From: Methanocorpusculum sp.
GTDB taxonomy: Archaea > Halobacteriota > Methanomicrobia > Methanomicrobiales > Methanocorpusculaceae
Length of the DNA: 11,370 nucleotides
NCBI GenBank assembly: GCA_029987395.1
Contig: DALTVX010000098.1
Span: 1-11,370, forward strand
Direction: 5' to 3'
Shown here: positions 1 to 6,265 of the stretch, one piece after another
Layout: each line of letters opens with the position of its first letter
Numbering within the stretch: position 1 is the first letter of the stretch
Position numbers and translations under genes: made by a program
The notes under the pieces: generated by a model
The model's input: only the letters and a program-made list of their open reading frames with translations
What the model was told of the DNA's origin: nothing
Database searches by the model: none

Positions 1-1
1 C

Positions 2-964
2 AGCCCGCGAACAGGCGGGAGTTTTCTGCAGCGGATCAACGGGATCGCGGCGTTTGGGTCTGACCCGATGATCTATCCTGCCCCATCGCGGCCCGATGAG
101 ATGGAAAAACTCCATAAAACGATCGTAAAAGAGGGGCCGCTTTACGCGATCATCGACAATATGCCGCCGGGAGCAAGTTTTGTTTCCGAGTTCCTTTTGT
201 CGGCGACATCCGGAAATGGCACTGCTTCATTTCGGGATTTTGGAACGCTGAATCAGATCGAACGGATGGTTATGACCCAGTTCGCGGTGAACGGGAATCA
301 GCTGAAGGTCTCGGACGATGTCTGCGGGCGGGTGGTTCTTACGAATATCCTTTCGCCAAAACCCTGGCAGGAGCTGAAATTTTCCCGCACAAAGGATGAA
401 CTGATCTCCTTTACTATGGCAATGCATCCAAAAATCGTCTGGGCATTCGCGGTTTTCCTGAAAAACTGGATCGCGGGCGGCCGAACGATGCCTCCGATCT
501 GCCAGGGAAATCTGTCCGAGTATCCCGAATGGTACAGGATCATCGCAGGTTCTTTATTTGCGGCAGGATTTCACGAGATCCTTTCGAATGTGGATGAGGT
601 CCAGAAAGGGGACAACGAGGCAGATACAGAAGGAACGGAGCTTCTTTCCCGGATCTTTGCGAAGTTTCGAGACGAGCCGTTTTCCACCGGCGGGATGAAG
701 GCGGCTCTTGTCCGGGAAGGCGGGATGCGCAAAGATCACCAGCTCTCGCCGGATGATATCCTGGATTATGCCCCGGATCAGGTGGTCAAAGCGGCGGTGA
801 ATGGAACACTGACGGATTCTATGGTGGGAAAGTGGCTTTCGCAGACGATCGACCGGAAGTTTTCCGGCTGCGGGTGGTTTTTGATGAAGAACAGGACCAC
901 GGTAGGTGTAAGATATCAGCTGACATCTGTGGAAAAACAGATCTGCCTTACACATTCTATGTAG
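2..964 (+). CDS. C-terminal part of a mobile-element primase/helicase-type replication protein (5' partial)
   Basis: The reading frame is open from base 2, so the start lies upstream; the ATG at 68 is internal. The visible residues match, by recall, the AAA+/helicase half of plasmid and phage primase-helicases. An IDN motif (YAIIDNMPPG) fits the Walker B strand, NGNQLKVSDDV fits sensor 1 (family form GNNLxLSGDV), and GRVV right after it fits the conserved arginine. A C-terminal WLSQTIDRKFSG...GVRYQL segment resembles the winged-helix tail of this family. The presumed role is DNA unwinding or priming at the origin of an integrated plasmid or virus. The first visible residues, SPRTGGSFL, align with Walker A, where the usual lysine would be glycine; this is odd and may mean an inactive ATPase. 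The stop codon lies inside the first repeat of the adjacent iteron cluster. The family call is fairly sure; activity is unknown. Confidence 0.7.
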   Translation, partial: SPRTGGSFLQRINGIAAFGSDPMIYPAPSRPDEMEKLHKTIVKEGPLYAIIDNMPPGASFVSEFLLSATSGNGTASFRDFGTLNQIERMVMTQFAVNGNQLKVSDDVCGRVVLTNILSPKPWQELKFSRTKDELISFTMAMHPKIVWAFAVFLKNWIAGGRTMPPICQGNLSEYPEWYRIIAGSLFAAGFHEILSNVDEVQKGDNEADTEGTELLSRIFAKFRDEPFSTGGMKAALVREGGMRKDHQLSPDDILDYAPDQVVKAAVNGTLTDSMVGKWLSQTIDRKFSGCGWFLMKNRTTVGVRYQLTSVEKQICLTHSM

Positions 965-1248
965 GGAATGTAGGATGAATGTAGGATGACCCTACATTCT
1001 TTTACGGCATAATTTTGGTTTGATTTTGATTTCAAGCATTATTTATAGATCTATGTAGGGATGTAGGATGAAATGGGTCTTATAGATAGAGTAAAAAATA
1101 AGATAGATATTCTACCATACGTAACGGATACCGCATTTTGCCTACATTCCCTACAGGAGCTATATTTTGTGTCTGTTTAAGAATTAGAGGATAAATAGGG
1201 GAGTTCGTCCTACATGTTACCCTACATTGATCCTACATCTCCCTACAT
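959..1248. repeat. Iteron-like cluster of ATGTAGG heptamers, candidate replication origin
   Basis: Eleven exact copies of one heptamer lie in 290 bases. Top-strand ATGTAGG is at 959-965, 968-974, 979-985, 1053-1059 and 1061-1067. Bottom-strand copies (read as CCTACAT) are at 991-997, 1141-1147, 1209-1215, 1221-1227, 1232-1238 and 1242-1248. A degenerate CCTACAG is at 1150-1156. Starts within clusters are 8 to 12 bases apart, about one helical turn, as expected for protein bound on one face of DNA. Left copies mostly point right and right copies point left, around AT-rich DNA at about 1000-1140 that could unwind. I saw no other copies in the window. Together with the replication gene ending inside the first copy, this fits an iteron origin or an initiator autoregulation site. 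It could also be the binding array of an unrelated regulator. Confidence 0.6.
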
Positions 1249-1325
1249 AAATGCAAAGAGTCTTTTCAATTCTAGATTCGTTTATGAAATCCCATCTCAC
1301 TTTTGCCTCTGGCAACTGATTTTTT

Positions 1326-1432
1326 GGATGGGTGTGGACGCATGAGAGAAAAGCCCGAAGCGGAGAGCAAAGCGAAGCTTTGTGATCGCGCCGATTCGCG
1401 GTTGGTTTTTTCTCATGTTTCCACACCCAGCC
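1326..1432. repeat. Long imperfect hairpin with an inner stem-loop
   Basis: Arms 1326-1352 and 1406-1432 are inverted complements over 27 bases with four mismatches; two of these become G-U pairs in a plus-strand RNA. The 53-base loop holds a second perfect stem-loop, CAAAGC-GAA-GCTTTG, at 1368-1382. That inner stem belongs to the hairpin module also seen near 3386-3488 and 5314-5386. The structure could be an untranslated RNA, a transcription barrier between the integrated element and the peptidase genes, or a small non-autonomous repeat. No coding frame over it is credible. I see nothing in the flanking stretches 1249-1325 and 1433-1544. Confidence 0.6.
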
Positions 1433-1544
1433 ATACCCTTCCCAAATTGGATTGAGATCACACCGCGTAACTCCTATCTAATATATTTTTTCTGAAAGAT
1501 TGGCATATCGATTGAACTGACTCTTTCAAAATAACCGCCCTCTT

Positions 1545-1560
1545 CCAAATCCTTATTACC
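1545..1560 (+). promoter_or_regulatory. TATA-like element of the first C1A peptidase gene
   Basis: CCAAATCCTTATTACC ends 33 bases before the start codon at 1594. The paralogous gene has CCAAACCATTAATACC at the same distance, with the TTA(T/A)TACC core centred about 38 bases upstream of ATG in both. An archaeal start site about 25 bases downstream would leave a leader of roughly 12 bases. The conserved spacing in otherwise diverged upstream DNA is the main support. Confidence 0.45.
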
Positions 1561-1593
1561 CTCACTTCCCCATATTCCCATAAAAAGACCATC

Positions 1594-3288
1594 ATGTCTC
1601 CCACACGAACCATCCTCCGCACTCTCCTTCTCGGACTGCTCCTAGCCGCCCTCCTCATTTTCCCCGCCGCAGCAGACCTGCCGTCCTCCTACGACCCTCG
1701 GCCCTTGAACCTCACCCCGGTGATCAACGACCAGGGAAATTTCGGACTCTGCTGGGCATACTCCGCTATTAGCTCTCTCGAATCCAGCATGATCTACCAG
1801 AACCCGGAAAAATATATCGGGATCGACCTCTCCCCCTTCCACCTCGCCTACTTCACCTACAATCGCGAAAATATCAGCAACCTATCATCCCCTCTCCCCG
1901 GTCTTGAAGGCATTGCCGGAGACTTTACCATTGCCGCCGATTGGGATATCATCGACACCATCCGCGGACTTGACTCAGGCGGATCTATGTATCAGGGAAC
2001 ACACACCCTTGCTTCAGGCATCGGAGCGGTGAATGAATCCGTAGCCCCCTTTTATTCATATGGAAATAACACACCCATCTCACAAGACCTGGCAACCTCA
2101 CAAAATGAGGTCGGCCTCGATGCCGTATTCACGATCCCGATCAACGAGACACATGCCTTAAAAACGCACCTCATGAAAAAAGGATCCGGGATAGTCTCAT
2201 TCCTCATTCAATCCGAGGAGCCCTTCCTGCATCAGACAAACAGCAGCGACTGGACATATTATCTTGGAACCGCAAACCAAAGCGCCGTTAAAAATGCAGG
2301 CGGACACGGGGTCATGCTGATCGGATGGGACGACACCTTTCCAAAAGGATCCTTCACCACGAAACCTGAGCATGACGGAGCATGGCTGACCCAGAACTCC
2401 TGGGGGACTGCCCCGGAAAACAGCACCCATATTTGGATATCCTACGATGAACCAAGTCTGAAAGGGATCCTTTTTTATGTGGGAGAAGAACCGAGCTCTC
2501 GTCACAATTACCAGTACGACGGGGGAACACTGATGAATTATCATCTGACGAATCAGACGAATGCCTCGATTTCAAACGTTTTCACCGCTAACGGGGATGA
2601 ACTGATCCGGGAAGTTTCTCTGGATATCAACCAGCCGGTCAGCTACATCCTATCTGTCTACACGGACCCAAAAGAAGGCTGCCCGGATGCCGGGAAACTG
2701 ATGGGACAGCAGAGCGGTGATATTGTGTATAGGGGATATCATACGATCGAGCTGAACGAGCCGGTGCCGATAGAGAAGGGACAGAACTTTTCTGTTGTCT
2801 ATACGCTCAAAGCAGAGGATCTGCTAAATATTTCGATAGATTCCTCGATCACAGCGCGTGAGATTCAAACGGTGACCTTTGCAAAAGTCGGACAGAGTTT
2901 TCTGAATAATGGAACAGGATGGACGGACCTGAGTGCAGACGGGATAACAAATCTGCGGATCAAGGCGTTCACGACGGATACGGTGTTTTCGATTGAGATC
3001 GATCCAATCACGGCTTCTCTGAATAAACGGCATGTTGTCGTGACGGGAACGACGACGTTTGCAGAAGGGAGACTCGTAAATGTGACGCTTGGTTTGCCAG
3101 ATGGACAGAGCCTGAAACAACAGACGATCGTGATGAAAGGGACGGCGGAAAATACCTGGGAAGTCAGGTTCTCCTCGGTAAAACTGTTCGAGGAGGAGTA
3201 TTTCGTGGTTGTTGAACGAAACGTGGTCTGTGAAAAGGTTGGGTTTGTGCCACGCGGATTTGCGGGTTTTTTGCCGGGATTGAGATGA
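1594..3288 (+). CDS. Secreted papain-family (C1A) cysteine peptidase with lectin-like domain, copy 1
   Basis: The 564-residue product starts with a signal peptide: MSPTR, a leucine-rich core at about 7-24, and probable cleavage after the alanines at 25-27. The mature catalytic domain (about 30-295) has the C1A residues in order. Gln47 of the oxyanion hole and nucleophile Cys53 lie in QGNFGLCWAYS with papain-like six-residue spacing; His238 is in GGHGVMLIGWDD and Asn268 in QNSWG. A lectin-like domain follows (about 300-462, beginning near YQYDGG), then a beta-rich C-terminal domain (about 465-564) resembling repeats of methanogen surface proteins. Many N-x-S/T sequons suggest glycosylation outside the cell. 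No C-terminal membrane anchor is visible, so it may be released or held by protein contacts. It likely cleaves extracellular proteins or peptides; the substrate is unknown. The ATG follows a weak purine stretch (AAAAAGACC). It is the tandem paralogue of the gene at 3577. Confidence 0.9.
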   Translation: MSPTRTILRTLLLGLLLAALLIFPAAADLPSSYDPRPLNLTPVINDQGNFGLCWAYSAISSLESSMIYQNPEKYIGIDLSPFHLAYFTYNRENISNLSSPLPGLEGIAGDFTIAADWDIIDTIRGLDSGGSMYQGTHTLASGIGAVNESVAPFYSYGNNTPISQDLATSQNEVGLDAVFTIPINETHALKTHLMKKGSGIVSFLIQSEEPFLHQTNSSDWTYYLGTANQSAVKNAGGHGVMLIGWDDTFPKGSFTTKPEHDGAWLTQNSWGTAPENSTHIWISYDEPSLKGILFYVGEEPSSRHNYQYDGGTLMNYHLTNQTNASISNVFTANGDELIREVSLDINQPVSYILSVYTDPKEGCPDAGKLMGQQSGDIVYRGYHTIELNEPVPIEKGQNFSVVYTLKAEDLLNISIDSSITAREIQTVTFAKVGQSFLNNGTGWTDLSADGITNLRIKAFTTDTVFSIEIDPITASLNKRHVVVTGTTTFAEGRLVNVTLGLPDGQSLKQQTIVMKGTAENTWEVRFSSVKLFEEEYFVVVERNVVCEKVGFVPRGFAGFLPGLR

Positions 3289-3310
3289 GCTGGGGCAGTT
3301 CGGGGAATTC

Positions 3311-3325
3311 GTTCTCTCTTTTTTG
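3311..3325 (+). terminator. Possible T-rich terminator after peptidase copy 1
   Basis: A pyrimidine stretch with six consecutive T (3319-3324) begins 23 bases after the stop codon. Archaeal termination often uses such T tracts without a hairpin. A weak stem, CTCAAC/GTTGAG, follows at 3330-3351. The support is modest. Confidence 0.35.
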
Positions 3326-3380
3326 CTCCCTCAACTAACTTTGTGGTTGAGTTGGTAGAAGCACAAATAAAAGAAACCGC

Positions 3381-3491
3381 GTTCGCAAATCAAAGATTTG
3401 CTCTCCGACTCGCTTCGCTCGCTTGTTCGCATATCAAAGATTTGCTCTCCGACTCGCTTCGCTCGCTTGTTCGCATATCAAAGATTTGCTC
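3381..3491. repeat. Two and a half tandem 44-base repeats with hairpin heads
   Basis: Units begin at 3381, 3425 and 3469, exactly 44 bases apart; the last stops after about 23 bases. The first and second differ at one position. Each starts GTTCGCA(A/T)ATC and contains a stem-loop: CAAATC-AAA-GATTTG at 3386-3400, and CATATC-AAA-GATTTG at 3430-3444 and 3474-3488 with one T-T mismatch. The remainder is a CTCTCCGACTCGCTTCGCTC-type tail. There are no unique spacers, so it is not a CRISPR array. The block lies between the two peptidase genes and probably belongs to a dispersed genomic repeat family. Confidence 0.85.
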
Positions 3492-3496
3492 AGGTG

Positions 3497-3524
3497 AGGT
3501 CGTCCGTTCTGCGTCCAACCCGCC
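3497..3524. repeat. 28-base dispersed repeat, copy upstream of peptidase copy 2
   Basis: This 28-base block (AGGTCGTCCG at its left, CCAACCCGCC at its right) recurs at 5395-5422 with one difference, and in degenerate form (21 of 27) at 5339-5365. Each copy is preceded by a stem-loop and a CTC(A/G)G linker, so the repeating unit is hairpin head plus tail. It sits just before the promoter of the second peptidase gene. Confidence 0.8.
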
Positions 3525-3535
3525 GTCCCAAACCA

Positions 3536-3543
3536 TTAATACC
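3536..3543 (+). promoter_or_regulatory. TATA-like element of the second C1A peptidase gene
   Basis: TTAATACC is centred 38 bases before the ATG at 3577, within CCAAACCATTAATACC. This matches the sequence and position of the element before the first peptidase gene. It implies that the second gene has its own promoter and is not only read through from the first. Confidence 0.5.
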
Positions 3544-3576
3544 TCTCCTTTTCTATAGTTCATCAAGAAGACCACC

Positions 3577-5250
3577 ATGTCTCCCACACGAATCATCCTC
3601 ATCGGACTGCTCCTAGCCTCCCTATTCATAATCCCCGTCTCAGCAGACCTGCCGTCCTCCTACGATCCTCGGCCCCTGGATCTCACTCCGATAATAGAAG
3701 ATCAAGGGATCTACGGACTCTGCTGGGCCTATGCCGTGGTCAGTTCCCTGGAATCCAGCATGATCCATCAGGACCCGGACAAATACGCCGGGATCGACCT
3801 CTCCCCCTACCATCTCGCCTACTTCACCTACAACCGTGAAAATATCAGCAATCTATCATCCCCTCTTCCCGGGCTTGAAGGCATCGCCGGAGACTTTACC
3901 ATTGCTCCCGACTGGGATATCATCGACAACATCCGCGGACTTACTGTCGGCGGGCTTGAATATCAGGGGAAATACACCCTCGCTTCAGGCATCGGAGCGG
4001 TGAATGAATTCGTGGCCCCCTTCGATTCATACGGAAATAATACGCCCATCTCACAAGATCTGGCAACCTCACAAAATGAGATCCTGCTCGATGCCGAGTA
4101 CTTCATCCCGCTGAACAATACGGACGCTATAAAGACCCACCTTATGCAAAGCGGCGCCGGAATACTCGGCTTTAACATGACGACCGAAGAGCCGTACTTG
4201 TACCAGATGGACACCGGCGACTGGGCATATTATCTTGGATCAACTGATCTGGATACCCTTTCAGATGTTGGAGGGCACGCAGTCACGCTGATCGGGTGGG
4301 ATGATACCTTTGCATCCTTCGGCATGGAAGCTGAGCATGGAGGAGCATGGCTGACCCAGAATTCCTGGGGAGCGGATCCCGCAAACTGCACACATATCTG
4401 GATAGCCTACGATGAACCAAGCCTTATCGGGGTGATTTTTTATGTTGGAGGCGAAGCTGCCTACGATCACAATTATCAGTATGACGGAGGGACGCTGATG
4501 AACGAGCACCCAACGAATCAGACGACGGTGAAGATAGCAAACATGTTCACCGCCGGCGGAGATGAGCTGATCAAAACGGTTTCTCTGGATACGAATCAGT
4601 CGGTCAGGTACAATATTTCTATTTATACGGACCCTGAGGGTTCACCGGATGCCGGCAGACTGTCCGCAGAACAGAGCGGCAGTATTTCCTATGCGGGATA
4701 TTATACGATCGATCTGGATGAGCCGGTACTGGTCGAGAAGGGACAGAATTTTTCTGTTGTCTATACACTCAAAGCAGACAGTCTGCTGAATATTTCGATC
4801 GACTCCTCGATCGTGGATGAGGAGGTAGAAACGGTGACCTTTGCAGAAGCGGGACAGAGTTATCTGAACAATGGGACGGGATGGACGGATCTGAGTGCAG
4901 ACGGGATTACGAATCTGCGGATCAAGGCGTTCACGAATGATACGGTGTTTTCGATCGGGGTCGATCCGGTTCATGCTTCTCTGCATAAACGGGATGTTTT
5001 AATCACAGGAACGACGACGTTTGCGAAAGGGAGCCTCGTGAATGTGACGCTTGTCCTGCCGGATGGGCAGAGCCTGACACAGCAGACCGCGGTGGTGAAC
5101 GGGGAGGAGGTGAACACTTGGGGGGTGAGGTTCTCTCCGGTGAAACTGTTTGAGAAGGAGTATTTCGTGGTTGCTGAACGAAACGGGGTCCAGGGGGAAA
5201 TCGGGTTTGTACCGAGCGGGTTTGCGGGTCTTTTACCGGGATGGAAATGA
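3577..5250 (+). CDS. Secreted papain-family (C1A) cysteine peptidase with lectin-like domain, copy 2
   Basis: The 557-residue product is the paralogue of the upstream gene, with the same domain order: signal peptide (1-23, core 6-20, ending VSA), C1A catalytic domain (about 26-290), lectin-like domain and C-terminal beta domain. Active-site residues are Gln43 and Cys49 in QGIYGLCWAYA, His234 in GGHAVTLIGWDD and Asn262 in QNSWG, so it should be an active extracellular cysteine peptidase. The first ten codons are nearly the same as in copy 1, which supports both start choices. A stretch from YFTYNREN to GDFTIA is unchanged, while roughly residues 188-230, between Cys and His, differ most; the two may have different substrate preference. 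The signal peptide is four residues shorter than in copy 1. Overall identity is about 70-75% by eye, not calculated. Many sequons again suggest a glycosylated surface or released protein. Confidence 0.9.
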   Translation: MSPTRIILIGLLLASLFIIPVSADLPSSYDPRPLDLTPIIEDQGIYGLCWAYAVVSSLESSMIHQDPDKYAGIDLSPYHLAYFTYNRENISNLSSPLPGLEGIAGDFTIAPDWDIIDNIRGLTVGGLEYQGKYTLASGIGAVNEFVAPFDSYGNNTPISQDLATSQNEILLDAEYFIPLNNTDAIKTHLMQSGAGILGFNMTTEEPYLYQMDTGDWAYYLGSTDLDTLSDVGGHAVTLIGWDDTFASFGMEAEHGGAWLTQNSWGADPANCTHIWIAYDEPSLIGVIFYVGGEAAYDHNYQYDGGTLMNEHPTNQTTVKIANMFTAGGDELIKTVSLDTNQSVRYNISIYTDPEGSPDAGRLSAEQSGSISYAGYYTIDLDEPVLVEKGQNFSVVYTLKADSLLNISIDSSIVDEEVETVTFAEAGQSYLNNGTGWTDLSADGITNLRIKAFTNDTVFSIGVDPVHASLHKRDVLITGTTTFAKGSLVNVTLVLPDGQSLTQQTAVVNGEEVNTWGVRFSPVKLFEKEYFVVAERNGVQGEIGFVPSGFAGLLPGWK

Positions 5251-5313
5251 GGTGGGGAATCTGATGGGACAATCGGTTTGGTGTAAGAGATTCTTTAGGA
5301 GGGTCGGTCCCCA

Positions 5314-5329
5314 CAAGGCATGTGCCTTG
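5314..5329. repeat. Hairpin module, GC-richer variant
   Basis: CAAGGCA-TG-TGCCTTG is a perfect 7-base stem with a 2-base spacer, followed by CTCAG and the degenerate 28-base repeat at 5339-5365. It keeps the CAA...TTG ends of the other modules but differs inside with matching changes on both sides. No gene is visible between the peptidase stop at 5250 and this point. Confidence 0.6.
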
Positions 5330-5338
5330 CTCAGCTGA

Positions 5339-5365
5339 GTTCGTCCTCTTCGCACCCAACCCGCC
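5339..5365. repeat. 28-base dispersed repeat, degenerate copy
   Basis: It matches the copy at 5396-5422 at 21 of 27 positions, best at the CCAACCCGCC end. It stands in the same order after a hairpin module and a CTCAG linker, which shows that the head-plus-tail unit was duplicated as a whole. Confidence 0.55.
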
Positions 5366-5371
5366 CATTCG

Positions 5372-5386
5372 CAAAGCTTTGCTTTG
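5372..5386. repeat. Hairpin module between two copies of the 28-base repeat
   Basis: CAAAG-CTTTG-CTTTG can fold as a 5-base stem with a 5-base loop; bases 5371-5382 also form a perfect palindrome (GCAAAGCTTTGC). CTCGG and the 28-base repeat follow. It is the same module type as at 1368-1382 and 3386-3488. Confidence 0.55.
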
Positions 5387-5394
5387 CTCGGCTA

Positions 5395-5422
5395 AGGTCG
5401 TCCGCTCTGCGTCCAACCCGCC
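5395..5422. repeat. 28-base dispersed repeat, copy abutting the large inverted repeat
   Basis: It differs from the copy at 3497-3524 at one of 28 positions. Its last two bases overlap the outer end of the large inverted repeat that starts at 5421. Confidence 0.8.
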
Positions 5423-5797
5423 ATCACACGAAATTCACGAAACAAAACACAAAAACACGAAAAATAGATAGATTGGTTGTTAGGAGGAAGCATATCGTAC
5501 CCTCCCCCGTTCCCCACACGAAACTTTCGAAAATCAACGAAATTCACAAAAAGGGGACCAGGGGCGGATGAATGGAGATATTCTAATTTTAAAAGAGGAG
5601 AGAGGTATTTGGCTTTTTATTATTCAAAATAATACAATGGTTTTTCCTTGTCCACCCCTGTTCCCCTTTTCGTGAATTTCGTTGATTTTCGAAAGTTTCG
5701 TGTGGGGAACGGGGGAGGGTACGATATGCATTACCCATACAATTGATTTTTTCATTTTCGTGTTTTTGTGTTTTATTTCGTGAATTTCGTGTGATGG
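5421..5797. repeat. Large inverted repeat with two well conserved arm segments
   Basis: The outer arms 5421-5463 and 5755-5797 match at 42 of 43 positions, and the inner arms 5490-5568 and 5651-5729 at 76 of 79. Between them lie unpaired internal stretches (5464-5489 and 5730-5754), and the centre is an 82-base AT-rich spacer (5569-5650). The arms are built from CACGAAATTCACGAAA-like submotifs. Three of the four mismatches would be G-U pairs in a minus-strand RNA. Minus-strand frames across it exist only because the repeat is low in stops and show no protein-like features. It may be a non-autonomous mobile repeat, a structured RNA, or a transcription barrier behind the minus-strand gene at 5901. 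No target-site duplication is evident. Confidence 0.85.
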
Positions 5798-5856
5798 GGG
5801 GTAAAAGCAAAACCAGCGAACCAGAAAATCAAAAATCATCGTTAACCACTGACACT

Positions 5857-5878
5857 AAAAAAAGAACTCGGGGAGTTC
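5857..5878 (-). terminator. Hairpin plus T-tract terminator of the small membrane protein gene
   Basis: On the minus strand GAACTC-CCC-GAGTTC, a perfect 6-base stem, is followed directly by seven T (5863-5857). It begins 23 bases after the stop codon of the minus-strand gene. This is a textbook intrinsic-type signal, and the T tract alone would suffice in archaea. Confidence 0.75.
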
Positions 5879-5900
5879 TCCCCCTTCGTTTTCCCAAACC

Positions 5901-6107
5901 TTACTTCATCTCTTTTTTATACTGCCCGTACTTTGCCCCGATAACGATGATAAGGACACCGGCAAAGATCCCGACCAGTACCAGGATAACGTTATTCATC
6001 GTAGAAAAAACGATCGACGAGGCAATAATAACGAGGACCCCGAGCAGAATTACCGCTGTAGAAAGGACTCCCCCGTCTTTCGTGAGATACTCAAAAAATG
6101 ATGTCAT
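5901..6107 (-). CDS. Small two-helix membrane protein, function unknown
   Basis: The 68-residue product starts MTSFFEYLTKDGGV, has two hydrophobic segments (about 15-34 and 40-58) joined by a short STMNN turn, and ends in a basic tail (KYGQYKKEMK). It should be an integral membrane hairpin with both ends on the same side. I do not recognise a family. The frame extends upstream to an ATG at 6248, but the extra 47 residues are unlike the rest and would span the TATA-like box at 6131-6140, so I chose the ATG at 6107. That start would be read from a leaderless or nearly leaderless transcript. It is divergent from purL, shares a 158-base intergenic region with it, and has a clear terminator. Confidence 0.65.
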   Translation of the reverse strand: MTSFFEYLTKDGGVLSTAVILLGVLVIIASSIVFSTMNNVILVLVGIFAGVLIIVIGAKYGQYKKEMK

Positions 6108-6130
6108 ATAGCTAACATGCCCTCTTGATT

Positions 6131-6140
6131 CATATAATAC
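6131..6140 (-). promoter_or_regulatory. TATA-like box for the small membrane protein gene
   Basis: GTATTATATG on the minus strand lies 24 to 33 bases before the ATG at 6107. With the usual spacing of about 25 bases from box to start site, transcription would begin almost at the ATG. Confidence 0.45.
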
Positions 6141-6220
6141 TTTTGAAGCCGGATACAAAACCGGGCCCGGAGAATTCATCACGTCAAAAGATACGGGAAT
6201 AGTTAATTTGCATGCATACC

Positions 6221-6230
6221 CAACATATAC
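6221..6230 (+). promoter_or_regulatory. TATA-like box for purL
   Basis: CAACATATAC is centred about 40 bases before the purL ATG at 6266. A start site about 26 bases further on, near 6252, would give a leader of about 14 bases containing the purine-rich GAAAGGGA at 6251-6258, a weak ribosome site. Confidence 0.4.
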
Positions 6231-6265
6231 GCAGAAACCTCCAGACATAGGAAAGGGATACTGAT

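Noticed and set aside
1217..1426. 69-residue minus-strand open frame
   Set aside because: It spans four iteron-like repeats and the long hairpin and has no protein-like pattern or recognisable family.
965..1593. tRNA or attachment site bounding the integrated element
   Set aside because: I found no tRNA-like fold and no direct repeat that could mark integration within the window.
3381..3491. Possible CRISPR array
   Set aside because: The repeats are directly tandem with no unique spacers, and no cas gene is present.
5589..5839. Minus-strand frames of 71-73 residues over the large inverted repeat
   Set aside because: They are translations of repeat arms; two overlapping frames are equally open and neither has start signals.
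5743..6111. 122-residue plus-strand frame
   Set aside because: It runs through one repeat arm and then antisense to the small membrane protein gene, which has better composition and signals.
6108..6248. N-terminal extension of the small membrane protein to an ATG at 6248
   Set aside because: The added residues are atypical and cover the TATA-like box; the start at 6107 fits better.
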